Positions 47,986-59,240 are shown, counted from the first letter of the stretch. The stretch is 64,000 nt of DNA from Isoetes taiwanensis (GCA_021234155.1 JAJEKV010000059.1:5295719-5359718); one strand, 5' to 3'. Made by a program: numbers and translations. The notes: a model not told the origin generated them from the letters alone.

Positions 47986-49130
47986 TAATGTTAAAATTGC
48001 TAAGAACTTGCAAATATCTGCAACTTATCCATAATGCCATGGATATTAACTTGATAAGCAGATTAACACAAATATTTTTATAAAGTTACTATTGCCAGCA
48101 TCCTCTCTTGCAGCAACTACGCCTGATTTAATCAATCAGAGCTGTCATCTTTTTATTTTCACTCAAAATCCTAATTAAGCATTCTAATATGATTATTTAC
48201 TACTACTATGGGAAAAATAATATGAATGAAGTCAAGGATAAGCTTGTTACAATGCAGGAGGAATTGCAAATCTCAGAGTTAGACACAATGTGCTGCAGCT
48301 AATAATATATTCTGCATTGCAGGCCATCACAATAGAATAAGTGCTATTAACATTGCAAACATCTTTTGATTAGTAAGTGAATACAATTCAAGAATGTTTC
48401 TAGCACCTTCAAAAATAGATAGATAGATAGATAGATACATTATTGTCCCTTGTGCCCTGAGGCCCATGGACTTATGGAGCACGGGCGAGCTCCCTGATGG
48501 GCGCTACTAGCACATCATGTTGGTTTATTGTAGCCTTTTCTGAAGGCTTCACTTTTTCCTATTAATACCGGCACCCCGCTTTGGATCAGCTTCAAGGCCA
48601 TGCACAGATAAGTGCCCATTGTTGAATATCGATTTTGAAGATGTTGCAGCTTTTGTCACATTAACCTAACTTGTGATGTGAATCTAGGAACCGATAACAG
48701 CTTAATGAAATCCTAACTTAACGGGGGTGCAAAGGTACCACTCACAGGTGAAATAGCTATGCAATGGCCATCGGTAGTTACTTCATGATAATATAAACAA
48801 TCAACCACCAGAGAGAGACTGGAGATAGAACACCAAAAAAATATCTTATTCTTGGTTGCAAGTTCTATGTACACTTCTATTATGCCGAACACGTCTAAAT
48901 TTGTTTAAATTTGCCTTCCTTGCCCATCATTGCAAACTTTCTAAATTGACATAATAATCTACAAATTGACGCCTAAGCAAATAATCTACTTTGGTACCAT
49001 CTATTTGAATTCCCAAATGCCCAATTAAACATTCCATATAGCTGTTGTCTTTCCATGCATTCTTGTGATAGCTCTTGTCCTTACCCATACCATATTCTAC
49101 AATCTGATATCAAAGTAATCAAACCTGCTT
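47986..49130. other. No recognised gene; GATA microsatellite
   Basis: A (GATA)5 tract lies at 48417-48437. A GC-richer phrase at 48450-48590 (GGCCCATGGACTTATGGAGC..GGGCGAGCTCCCTG) is unidentified. Confidence 0.45.
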
Positions 49131-49136
49131 TTGACT

Positions 49137-49311
49137 AGTTTTTGGGTTGCCCCTAGGGGGGCAAGCCCTTGTTTATGTGGGCTTATGGCATATTCCAAGC
49201 ATATGTTAGTATATGCCAGGAATATGCCAATGACTGCTCAAAACAGGCTATCGGGTGTAAATTGGCGATGGCCGCTGTTGTCGGGCAGCGACTTTGAAAC
49301 CGGCTAACCGG
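49137..49311 (+). repeat. Family A dispersed repeat, copy 3
   Basis: TTTTTGGGTTGCCCCTAGGG, the palindrome GGCATATTCC..GGAATATGCC and the end GAAACCGGCTAACCGG are all well preserved. It lies 280 bases upstream of the NOL remnant. Confidence 0.85.
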
Positions 49312-49590
49312 TTTAACAGACACAGGGTTCAGATATCGCGGCCTCTATGGAGTCTTCCACGGCAATGGACGACACTGTTCTATATGCTCTGTGCCCTGAT
49401 TTTGTAGTAAGTAACAACCTCCCAGAAATTGACGTCCTTTCTCGACTCTCAGACCTTCGACAGGTATGCCTTGAAGATTGAGTATGGCATCTTCTTACAT
49501 TTGGCAGCATCAGCCTTTTGATTTGGAAATGGCTCTTAAAACCCCGTCATCACATATTGAACCATCTATTGAAGATTAGGAACACGAAGA

Positions 49591-49758
49591 TGACCTTCAG
49601 AAGGAATTTGGAAAACAAACTATCGTGGTATGTTTGTGCAGAGGGTTGTACATGACCTTCAGAAGGAATTTGGAAAACAAACTATCGTGGTATGTTTGTG
49701 CAGAGGGTTGTACATGACCTTCAGAAGGAATTTGGAAAACAAACTATCGTGGTATGTT
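49591..49758 (+). repeat. 62-bp exon-containing tandem triplication
   Basis: TGACCTTCAGAAGGAATTTG occurs at 49591, 49653 and 49715 with identical spacing of 62 bases and no visible mismatches in the full units. Each full unit holds 40 bases of NOL exon sequence, the start of the intron (GTATGT) and a TTTGTGCAG acceptor-like word. The lack of divergence points to a very recent event. Confidence 0.9.
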
Positions 49759-51414
49759 GTTATGCATAAATGAGAGCAAACTAATTATTTTTCCTTGCAT
49801 ATACGTACCAACACCTCCTGCGACAAGGTAAAGCTTGTGATGTTAAAGATTCAAAGAGCGTGAACGAACTAGTAAAATATGTAAAGCAGCAGCTGGGTTA
49901 CGTTCACATTTGGGTAGGTCTTTTATGGAGTAAATACCTTGTAAGGATTGATTATCTTATATTCAATACTCCTTTTTTGCGTTCCTGCTTCTTGATGGAA
50001 AGGCCTTCATTTCCATGTCAAGGATTTTACACGTCTTTTCTAGTCCTTATATGATGAGATGTAATGTCTGACAAGAAGCATGTTCTTTCCATGTAGATAA
50101 ACTCCAATGCTTATACATACAAGTCAGTTGTGGATACAACAGATGATGCTATATTGTAAGACCAATTGCATGTAGCAGTCATTTGAAGCAATTTCTCAGC
50201 TTGTATTAATATCGTGTAGGGAAAAACACATACAGGGAAATTGTACAGACAAATATGATTGGTATCATGCTATGCTGTCGGGAGGTATGTCTGAAGGATA
50301 GGATTTGATTGCATGGGAAAGCAGATTGTAAGATATTATCATATGGTGGTATTGATCAGGCAATTAGACTTATGAAAGGACAACCTAGAGGAGGTCATAT
50401 ATTTAACATGGATGAAGCAGGTGCTGACGGGCGGCCAACTCCAAGCCATACATTTGTTTTCAGTTTTTAACTTTAAAGATAAATGTTATAGTGGCTAGAC
50501 ATCAAACTACAATATTGCCAGTTTCAAGCCTTACTTGTTTTCCACATCAGGTTTGCAGCATATGGTGCAACAAAGCGTAGCCTTCAACAGTTTACTAAGA
50601 CTCTGCAGGTAAATCAAGCTCTTCAGTTGCCTTTGGGCATGTGTGAGACTTCATAACATTCTTTGGTGCATATGAAGGCAGAGTTAGGGATGCAAGGAGT
50701 AAAGAACGTCATTGTACACAACCTATCGGTATAAGCTTTCTTAACCCTTTGCTACGGAATCTGTCGTCTTCATTGTTAAGCATCCAAAATCTAGTAGCAC
50801 ACATCAAATCAATCAACTGTCTTTCTGAAACATGGGATGTTGTATTTGACAACTTTACTGTAATAGTAAGTATCCTGGGCAATGTTTCGCTGTGGATGCT
50901 TCGAAGTCACTTTTACCCAAACAATGCATAATATGCGTTTTGTATCAAATGTACGCATATTTTTTAGCATTAGTGTAACCAAGAGAGGTATTTGGTGGGC
51001 GATAAACTGATTCCTAGATACTTGAAAATAGCCAGGAATGGTGACGACTGATCTTCTCATGTCAGGAAGTGACACAAAACAAGTAAGTCAGGTTTTACAC
51101 ATTAGTTTTCAAGGAGGAATACAAATCTATTGCTTGTTATTCTGAGGCAAAGTTTTTCATCAATGTCTTGGCGAACCCCCCGAAGTGGTAAAAGTTACTC
51201 GTTTTATTGCTTCTATCTTTGCTTAAGGTTTTTCATGCATTGGCTTTAAATGACGGGTTGCGTTATTTGGTTCCCAAAATTCGTTCGAGTTGCATTGGAT
51301 GCAAATACAAAGAGCACATATTTTCGTTTCTTAACCAATTTTAAAGCCTATTCTCGAATAATTGTTATGCGTCTTTGCTACCATTTTATCTTTGAACCAA
51401 TTTTATTTCCTTGA
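49591..51414 (+). pseudogene. NOL: Chlorophyll b reductase NOL-like, 5'-truncated pseudogene
   Basis: Exons match NOL, the SDR enzyme that with NYC1 reduces chlorophyll b to 7-hydroxymethyl chlorophyll a in thylakoids. 49591-49758: HDLQKEFGKQTIV (triplicated). 49828-49913: GKACDVKDSKSVNELVKY. 50097-50155: INSNAYTYKSVVDTTDD. 50236-50284: EIVQTNMIGIMLCCRE. 50360-50445: GGHIFNMDEAGADGRPTP. 50551-50608: FAAYGATKRSLQQFTKTLQ with the YxxxK active site kept. 50677-50728: AELGMQGVKNVIVHNLS. 51032-51082: PGMVTTDLLMSGSDTKQ. 51147-51187: AKFFINVL. About 51240-51414: YLVPKIRS and FRFLTNFKAYSRII, ending at TGA. Defects: the NAD(P)-binding N-terminus is missing, NNAG is reduced (WI-NSNAY), the donor after 50445 is CC instead of GT, and there are frameshifts at about 51173 and 51310. 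Confidence 0.85.
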
Positions 51415-51663
51415 AACTATAACTGCGTGGCTTATTGATTCTGAGATTTATTTGCTTAGTACGAGGAAAAATCGGTTTATTAATGAAGACGAGGAACTGA
51501 ATGCAATTGAGTAAAATATACAACGTGCGCACTGAGTTAACTGTTTTAACAAGGTCAATAACCAATGCTGAAAACATTAACAGAACTATGAAAAACCAAT
51601 GAGGTGTTAGTTTGAACTGTCTGTTCTAATTAAGGGACAGCCTCACCCTTATGCTCTGTATCA

Positions 51664-51985
51664 GGGTAAAAGCATGCTACGGTGTACCACTTTTGGAACC
51701 CTCAAAAGTACCTACATTGGGTACTTTTAAAAGCGGTACTTTTGTTTTTTTCTTTCCATTAAAATCAATTGAAATTTTTTGAATTGAAGGTCAATAACAT
51801 GTCAATCTATAGTATTAGAGGATAACAATACTATTAGAGACTAATATAAATGAATTAACTCTCAAACTTATTATTTATTGCAGCATTTATGCAAGTTCCC
51901 AGTACCCAGTGCTGGGTACTTTTCTGGGTAGTTTCGCACTCCCTAAAAAGTACCTTAGATGGTACACCCTAGCATGCTTTCACCC
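51664..51985. mobile_element. MITE with 26-bp terminal inverted repeats
   Basis: The left end is GGGTAAAAGCATGCTACGGT and the right end, reversed, is GGGTGAAAGCATGCTAGGGT; they continue to GTACCA with two mismatches in 26. ATCA flanks both sides (51660-51663, 51986-51989). Inside, GTACCCAGTGCTGGGTAC (51899) and AAAAGTACC words form smaller palindromes. It is 322 bp and non-coding. The superfamily is not assigned; 3-4-bp duplications would suit PIF/Harbinger-like or other DDE elements. Confidence 0.75.
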
Positions 51986-51989
51986 ATCA

Positions 51990-52428
51990 CTTATCTATAA
52001 CTTACATAACAAATGAAGTGAGACATTGCTTCCTCTACTAAGGATTAAGCATCAAACCTCTGGCAGGCACTATCAAATGAAACAATCGCATCAATGGGTT
52101 GCCCTTTAGAGGATCCATTGATGCATGCACATTACAGACACAGTCACATATATTTGAGTCAAATGTTATTGTGTATGTCCATGTATGATCAAGGTCTCCG
52201 AAAAGGGAACTGGTCGACTAGTGGAGTAGCACAGAGACGAGCAAAACTAGAAACAAAACCGATGGGATTACATAAATAGAGATGATCCGGATGGTTATGG
52301 GGTAGTTTCGATACAAGGGAGATTGAGTAGAGAATTGGGCGTCTAAGGTGATGAAGGATACGAAGTAGAATTCATTCGATACCATATGAACAATAAAGCT
52401 TAAGGTTTGGCTAAAGATTATGATTGAA
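51990..52428. other. No recognised gene
   Basis: Short AT-rich spacer before the Helitron; nothing identified. Confidence 0.4.
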
Positions 52429-54000
52429 CTAGAAATGGAGCCCAGCGTTGCTGGACATAGCTAAGAACTATAAATGATACACTGGAGTTAAATGAACTCG
52501 CATTTTTAAGATTGCACAATTAAGAGCATTCAATTGCATTTTCCAATTCCCTCAAAGTTCCCCTAGCTTTTTCCCTTTTCCCGCTTTTCCTTTCTTTTTT
52601 TCCCCCTCTTTTCGTCTCTTCTTTTTCTGTTTTCCCATTTGCCTTTTTTCTTTTTTATTGAAGGCCGATCCATTTACCTTTTTTCACTATCCCATTTCTT
52701 CCATTTTCCGTTTCCCCATTTTGCCCCTTCCCTGTTTTTCCTTTTTTATTTTCCCCTTCCCTTTTCTCATATTTCTGTTTGCCCTTTACTTTTTTCCCTT
52801 TCCCTTTTTTCCTTTTCTCTTTTTCTATTCGCCGCGTTTTCCTTTTTCCTTTTTCTATTTTTAGTTCCCCTCCCAGTTCTATTTTCCCGTGTTACTCTTA
52901 TTTTTTCTTTTTTTTCCTTTTCCCTTTGCCCATCCCCGCGCTTCCCTTTTTTCATTCTCCTTTCCCTTTTCCCTTTCTCTTTTCCATTTTTCCATTCCCC
53001 ATTTTCCTTTTTTTTTTCTTTTTTTATTTCCCTCTTTTCACCTTCCCTTTTTCCTTTTATCTTTTTCCCTTTCTCCCCTTCCCTTCCCTTTCCTTCATTT
53101 CCCTTTCCCCTTCTTTTCCCTTTTCCCGATGGCCTTTTTCCTTTACCTTTTCCTCATCTCCCAACCCTTTCTCTCTTCCTTTTTTATTTTTTTATTTCCC
53201 CCCGTTCTTTTCACCTTCCCTTTTTTCTTTTCCTTCCCTTCGCTTCCCTTTCCTTTTTCCCGATGGCCCTTTTCCCTTCCCCTTTCCTCCTCTCCCAACC
53301 CTTTCTCTCTTCCTTTTTTTTCCTTCCATTTCCCCTCTCCCCTGACCCTTTCTTTTTCTCTTTTCCTTTCCCTTTTCCTTTTCATAAGCCCTTTTTCCCA
53401 ACCCCTTTCTCCGTTTTTTTTCTCTTCTCCTTTTTTCCTTCCCTTTTCCTTCGGCCCTTTTGTCTTCCCTTTTCCTTGGCCGCCTTTGGCACTTTTGCCT
53501 TCCCTTTTGTCTTCCCGTTTCTCCACTTTTTTTCTCTCCTCCTTTTTTCCTTCCCTTTTCCCCTTCCTTTTTCCTTCGGCCCTTTTGTCTTCCCTTTTCC
53601 TTCGGCCCTTTTGCCTTCCCTTTTTCATTTTCTTCTTCCCTTCCCTTTTTTCCTTCTCCACTTTTTTTTTCTTTTCTCCCTTTCCCCTTTTCTTTTTCTA
53701 TTTTTGCATTTTTTCTTTTTTTATTTTTATATTTTCCTATTTTCCCTTTTCCGTTCTCCTTTTCCTTTTGTCCTTTTTCTCTTTTCCCTTTTTCTCCATT
53801 TTTCCTTTCTTTTTCCTTTTCCCTTTCCCATTTCACCCCTTGACTGTCAGATTGAGTGAATTGTATTGAACAAACAGTCAAGCTAAAATTTTGTTTGAAG
53901 TTGCGCACATGTCATCTTCACTGTTGGTTGATCAAATCCTCAACCGTTCGATCTAGGTCTCCATGGAAGACACAAGGTATATTTTTATAATATAAGAAGA
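52429..54000 (-). mobile_element. Polypurine Helitron, copy H1, complete
   Basis: On the minus strand the element starts near 54000 with TCTTCTTATATTATAAAAAT, continues with CATGGAGACCTAGATCGAAC and CTTGACTG, then enters a purine tract (GGGAAAAGG-type words) covering about 53838-52563. It ends with the hairpin CCAGC-AAC-GCTGG and CTAG before T (52429). Host bases fit A|T insertion if the 5' end is 54000. It is about 1.57 kb with no Rep/helicase, so it is non-autonomous. Apparent proteins of up to 406 residues across the tract are Phe/Pro/Ser or Lys/Glu/Gly low-complexity artefacts. Confidence 0.85.
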
Positions 54001-54084
54001 TAGATGCATTTGGTTGGTTGTCTTTTTCACTTTATGTCCTTAAGTTTGATATATCTAAGGTTTATGCTTTTTCATTATTTACTT

Positions 54085-54290
54085 TTCCTCTGGTTTGGTG
54101 GCTAATCCTTTGGGTTAACAATCCTGTGTTCAAGACCCTCTTAGAACATTTAGTGCAACTCACATGTTCAAGACCATCTTGGGACATTTAGTGGACCTCA
54201 TATGTCCCTATTGGATGGAACATTTAGGTGGAACTCATATGTCCCTATTGGATGCTGCCTTGTAGTATGATGTAAAAGAAAGTTTATCTA
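54085..54290 (+). repeat. tRNA-derived SINE, copy 2
   Basis: The tRNA-like head has GGTGGCTAATCCTTTGGGTT and a box-B-like GTGTTCAAGACC. The body phrase TGTTCAAGACC.TCTT.G.ACATTTAGTG is partly duplicated, as is CATATGTCCCTATTGGATG. The 3' end TGCCTTGTAGTATGATGTAA corresponds to the 3' end at 46145-46175. Confidence 0.55.
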
Positions 54291-54860
54291 TAGAGCTAAG
54301 TTTTGAAAATTTATTTGATGCCCTTGGTCAAAGTCCATGTCCAGGACAAGTGTACTTGTGTCAAATACTCTTTAGTATTTCGTAATCCACAAAATGCCCT
54401 CGGATTACCATATTTTCGCACAACAAAGAGTGCTGTACAAGAAGACCTTTTGTTGTTCAAGAACCAAAAGAATTCACATCGGAATCATTATCACTAGATG
54501 CAAGGGCACTAGGGCCCTAGGTGAAATAAGAAACTTATGAGGGGATTTGTAAAAGGGAAAAACTAGAAGATGCTTTATGTTTTGCACTATTTCACCAAGG
54601 ACATCAAATTTGTAAAACCACAAAAGGGCATCTGTGCTAGTTTGTAAACCACAAGAATACATGGCACAGAAAGTACAATGTATATAACTTCAAGAATATT
54701 CATATATGTGGACTTTACTTCTTTGTTCTTGCTCAGTTTCTGATAGTTCAATATCCAGGAAGGTTTGATCATCACCAATATATGGTGTTAACAGAATAAT
54801 AACAGACACCCGATATAAATTTGAGAGATGTAGAAAGCTTAGCCTTTAGAGCCTTATTGA
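54291..54860. other. No recognised gene
   Basis: Only short chance frames occur between the SINE and the next family A copy. Confidence 0.4.
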
Positions 54861-55033
54861 TTTTTGGGTTGCCCCTAGGGGGGCAAGCCCTTGTCCATGT
54901 AGGTATATGGCATATTCCAAGTATATGCTAGTACATGCTAGGAATATGCCAATGACTGCTCCAAACTTGCTATCGGGTGTAAACTGGCGGTGGCCACTGT
55001 TGTTGGGCAGCGACTTTGAAACCGGCTAACCGG
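54861..55033 (+). repeat. Family A dispersed repeat, copy 4
   Basis: It starts TTTTTGGGTTGCCCCTAGGG, carries GGCATATTCC..GGAATATGCC, and ends GAAACCGGCTAACCGG. It is closest to copy 3. Confidence 0.85.
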
Positions 55034-55560
55034 AATACAGCTTAAAATATTGTGAGTATTGGAAAGTGCTATGATTGTGTCTGCAAGATATAAAACATCT
55101 AGAGGCATTTCTACAACATTAAACTACTCAGTTGCACACACAATTCAATCGAGGGGCACTTGTGGACGGGCTTGTACATGAATGTAGGGAACCTACAAAC
55201 TGATTGTAAGAACATGGTAGGGTCTATTTTAATTTAAATATAGATTATGAAAACATGACTTCATGGTTTGAGTTTGATTCAGGCCACTTCACCCTCAAGA
55301 AATTGGAGGGCAACCCTCCGTGCGCAGCACCTTGTTTTTTTCTTTTTCTCTGTCTCTGGATAAACAACTTAAAATTTGATTGCGACTTTTTAGACTCTTA
55401 CAACCTATACAAACTGTACGTGTCACTGACCGTCACTTGAGATTAAGCATTTACTAGTTTCACTTGACCTATAAATATTGTCAGTGTAACTGGGATTAAG
55501 CATTTACTAGTTTTCAAGTTATGCCGAGCAATGATGGGGCACCATAACTAAGACCACGGT
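55034..55560. other. Spacer with family A-linked phrase and 20-bp repeat
   Basis: GGAGGGCAACCCTCCGTGCG (55304) resembles the phrase just before family A copy 2. GATTAAGCATTTACTAGTTT occurs twice (55441 and 55493). Confidence 0.5.
55522..55553 (+). mobile_element. Degenerate Helitron 3' terminus
   Basis: ATGCCGAGCAATGATGGGGC followed by ACCATAACTAAG aligns base for base with the family end (hairpin, ACCATTACTAG), with four or five changes. It is an old copy whose hairpin is partly lost. It lies about 100 bases upstream of the NDUFAF4-like ATG. Confidence 0.5.
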
Positions 55561-55647
55561 ACTAAATGAACCACGGTATATTTTATCCGCAACCTCCAAA
55601 CCCTAGGAAAATATCAACCGGACCAGGTCCTTCTAAACGAAGTGAAC

Positions 55648-57335
55648 ATGGGACAAGCCCTTCGCAAGCTGACAGGGGGTGCTTCCAGAGCGGCGCCCAA
55701 GCAGTCCCAACCAAGGACTTCGGATGTTCGTGTTCATCGGCCCGAATCTCGTAGGTGCTTCCTTACTTATTTGTTCATTTTTTGAATTGCTTATTGCCTA
55801 GAAAAATGGGTCCGGTATCTATCTCCATTAAAAGCTCTTTGAGAATGAAATTGTTGCATATTATCGTCAGCTTGAAGGGCTACATATTGTGATGGTCCAT
55901 TTGCTTGCACATATTTCCGTTGCTGAATTTTGGCCATATACGCCTTATGTTCCTTAGTTATATGGTTAATGTCCTTCATCAGCAAGGTGGTTGAGGACAT
56001 ACATTAATAAATTATTTGTATTTTTTGTGGACCATATCATTTCTGGCAACACTGTTATAGCCAGTTCATTGACAAAAAACTGGGTTCTGCCGTACATACA
56101 GTCTACTAGCATGCTAAATATCATTAGCTTCATAACAAGGTGCTGCTTTACATGTTAGTTTTTGATGTAGATGAGTTGGTGGAATTGAGATCAAAGTGGA
56201 AAATTTGTAATTCTATGCATTTCAAATTCAAAGTTGCAGCAAGGCAATGGTTTCTGCAGATTGAAGTAGCGAACGAATTTGGAGAGCATTTTTGTTGTTG
56301 CTATCTACCAAACGTTATGTGAAATATGATGCAGCTATTTGGTTGCAGAAGCGATTTGTAGAAACTACAAAGAACCAACTTTATTTTCATCCTGCCCTCA
56401 ACCTTAAGTCATTATCTCCAGCCAACCCCAACCCTGACATTTGAATTTTGATGTGATTAAGAGCCACTTCATTTGCTATCCTGCTGCTGTTGCAATCCTA
56501 ATGTACAGGCATGCATTGGAAAGTTAATTTCACTATCATATCTGAGCTATTATAGGAGCTGGTATGCCATATCATTTTCATCTTTGTCATTTAATCCCAA
56601 CATTTGACAATGCCAGATCTCTGGGATTCAAAATGATATAAGTTGCAGTTTTTGTATCTGGATTGTAGTCTTATATAGTGCCCACTGCAGAACCAATTAT
56701 TGAGCCACCACCAGTTAAAGAAGATCCAAATGAGTGGGATCGAAACAATCCCAAATATGCAGCGATGGTGCAACAGGTTGTAGGGTCCGTGGTTACCAGA
56801 CCTGGAGGGCGGCAAGAGACTAGACTGGTTTGACCCCATTCTGTTTACTTTGAAAGTTCTTGTATTCCATATATTTACCATATTGTTTATTTCAGGCTAC
56901 AATAAGACCTGAATACAGCAGGCCTAGACCAGCTAAAGGTCAAACTTCATTTGCAGCAGAGCCCGTTGAAACTACCACAATTGGTAAACTCAATGAATCT
57001 CAGCTACGAGAACTGTTCACTCTTCGTCACGGATCACATAGCTTAGATGATTTAGCGAAGAAATTCAGTATAGAAAAGGCAAAGCTTGAGAAGTTGTTTC
57101 AGTTTACTTCCTTTGACATAAACAACCAAGTATTTCCAAGAAAGCCTGATGGTAAGTGAACACTTGGTGATTACTCCATGATAACACTTGTTTCGATCCT
57201 TGGAATCTCCAACGATGTTGTACTTTGAATAATTTAATGTAGTACATTGCAGTTTTATCCCTTTGGGAAGCAGCTTCATATTTTGGTGAAGCTAAAGCTA
57301 TTATTTGTACATTGTACAATAATCTGTTACTTTAG
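55648..57335 (+). CDS. NDUFAF4-like mitochondrial complex I assembly factor
   Basis: Four exons join without stops and in phase: 55648-55750, 56679-56827, 56896-57151 and 57253-57335, giving 196 residues. If the last intron is retained, the frame ends at 57159 after PDGK. The N-terminus MGQALRKLTGGASRAAPK has a glycine after Met, a possible N-myristoylation site, as animal NDUFAF4 also has. The middle is Pro- and charge-rich (EPIIEPPPVKEDPNEWDRNN, then KYAAMVQQVVGSVVTRPGG). The C-terminal region has the helix-rich block LRELFTLRHGSHSLDDLAKK, EKAKLEKLFQFTSFDINNQV and FPRKPDG, resembling the NDUFAF4 segment ending in ..F..FE...FPPEDK. NDUFAF4 helps assemble respiratory complex I at the inner membrane. 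This is the only recognised gene in the window that looks intact. The name rests on remembered family features, not a search. Confidence 0.6.
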
Positions 57336-57813
57336 CATTGGCAACTTCCTTCTTGTTCAACTGGAATTCAAGTTTAGATGCTTTCTACTTACAAAACTGC
57401 TCTGCATTGTTAAGTTCACTGCAACTTCTATTATGTTTTTGGATGCTGTGTTCTTCCAAGGAACTTAAATGCCAGAACTCGTCTGCTTGAAGCCCATCCA
57501 CATAAGAGCATCTGTTTGTTAGGTTAGAGTGAACTTCTCCCTCTTTAGGTCTCTTCATTCAAACCTCTGCTTGATTTCAAAATTTAACTCAACAGTCCGC
57601 AAAACACTTTTATCAGGAAAAGATAGAATTGGCTGCCTCTTGTGAACTCTAGAGGTGTATTATTTATCTTTCCAGATGGCTAGATTAAGTTAAAAATGCA
57701 GTATCGATTGAGCACTTGAAGTCATGGATCTTCAACATTCATATGTTCAAATTAGTGAAGGCCGCAGAAGCTTTGAGGCTCTCCTAAGAGAATAAGAAAG
57801 ACTATACAACTAG
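57336..57813. other. 3' flank of the NDUFAF4-like gene, no gene seen
   Basis: AT-rich, no motif. It probably includes the 3' UTR, but no single poly-A signal stands out. Confidence 0.35.
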
Positions 57814-58163
57814 TTTCTTTTGGCTTTTCTATTTATGGAGTCCTCCTAGTGCCATGGTGCCCTTTAGTGTTTGTATGCACGCTACTTCAGACAAAAGAAT
57901 GATAATTTGGGCCCTTTAATGGCAATGTGTAAATGCATGTCGCTTTAAACAAACGAAATAATGTGCTATTATTGATGACATTTCTGCCATTTCTTTTGGC
58001 TTTTCTATTTATGGAGTCCTTCTGGTGCCATGGTACCCTTTTGTTTGTATGCACGCTACTTCAGATAAAAGAATGATAATTTGGGGCCCTTTAATGGGAA
58101 TGTGTAAATGCATGTTGCTTCAAACAAACGAAATAGTGTGCTATTATTGATGACATTTCTGCC
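57814..58163. repeat. 176-bp tandem duplication
   Basis: TTTCTTTTGGCTTTTCTATT starts at 57814 and 57990; the two units are about 93 percent alike through TGATGACATTTCTGCC. Confidence 0.85.
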
Positions 58164-58315
58164 AATGTCATTGAAATTGGGGACTGGTTAGAATTTGAGA
58201 ATGCATACCAACTATGCTACCAGAAATGTGCATTTGCAGATTTGCTATTCGCATTGGGTTTTAGGGCATGAATGCAAGTTGTTCTCGTACGACTTCTTAT
58301 GACAATAAGTTTTGC

Positions 58316-58490
58316 AATTTTTTGGGTTACCCCTAAGGGGGCAAACCTCATTCATGTGGGTTTTTGGCATATTTCAGGTATATGCCAGTATATGCCCAGA
58401 ATATGCCAAAAACTGCTTTAAACTCACTATCTCATGTAGACTATCGGTCGCCCCTGTTGCCGACCAGCCGCTCTGGAAACGGTCTAACCA
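58316..58490 (+). repeat. Family A dispersed repeat, copy 5
   Basis: TTTTTTGGGTTACCCCTAAG, GGCATATTTCAGGTATATGC and GAATATGCC are followed by a diverged core and the end GAAACGGTCTAACC. This is the most divergent copy. Confidence 0.8.
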
Positions 58491-58649
58491 TCTAAATGAC
58501 GTTCAATTCAATCTATAGCTCAATTCAATCTACAAGTCAATTGCCAGGTTAGTTCTTTCTTACATAGCTAGTTAGTTTTTAGTTTCTTTTTTACATCTGA
58601 GTGTTGAGAACAGGACAAACAAAACTAGTGCAAAACCCATCAGGGAATA

Positions 58650-59240
58650 AATTACTAATCACATATTTCTTATTAGTCAGAATGACTTTAGCTAAACTTG
58701 CTCGATATTAATCCCAAAACTTTCTGTGGTTTAGCTAAACTCTACACAGCTTTCCTCTCATACTTTCTAGCATTTAGCTAAACTAACCCAAACATCATCC
58801 CAAAAATTTCTATGGTGTGGCCAACAGAAAATATTAAACCAAATTACTATACTTCTTTTCAATATATTTCACTTATTTTAGTCATTTTCTTCGTGAAAAC
58901 ATTCTAAAATAATGCTAATTAGCAATGTCTCGAACTCAAATTAATTCATAATGCTAGAAACTAAGCTACTAATCATATATTTCATATAAACTGGAATGAT
59001 GTTAGCTAAACTAGCCCCAAATTCATTCTAAAAGTTTCTATGGTTTAGCTAAACAATACAAAATTTCATTCTCTTACTTTCTAGCGTTTGGCTAAAGAGC
59101 TCCAGGCTTGGTGCAGTCCCGGAAAACGTTAAGCTAAAATTATTATTTTTTTCCCAATTTTTTTCATTTACTTTAGCCATTTTTTTTTCGAAAATGTGCT
59201 ATAAAATCGTCAAATAGCTAAGTTTAGCCTTAAATTATTC
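58650..59240. repeat. Diverged direct duplication rich in TTTAGCTAAA
   Basis: The order CATATTTC..GAATGA.TTAGCTAAACT, then TTTCT.TGGTTTAGCTAAAC, then ACTTTCTAGC.TTTGGCTAAA appears at 58660-58790 and again at 58975-59100. A T-rich phrase with TTTAG.CATTTT follows each. TTTAGCTAAA is a palindrome recurring at least five times. The words resemble the inner ends of the hAT element at 33437, but no termini were found. Confidence 0.5.

Noticed and set aside
52639-53869. Very long open frames (up to 406 residues, Phe/Pro/Ser-rich, or Lys/Glu/Gly-rich on the other strand)
   Set aside because: The sequence is nearly pure pyrimidine/purine, in which TAA, TAG and TGA are rare by composition; several frames on both strands are open at once.
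55791-56000. Minus-strand 69-residue frame as a separate gene
   Set aside because: It lies in intron 1 of the NDUFAF4-like gene, shows no recognised motif and has no neighbours in the same direction.
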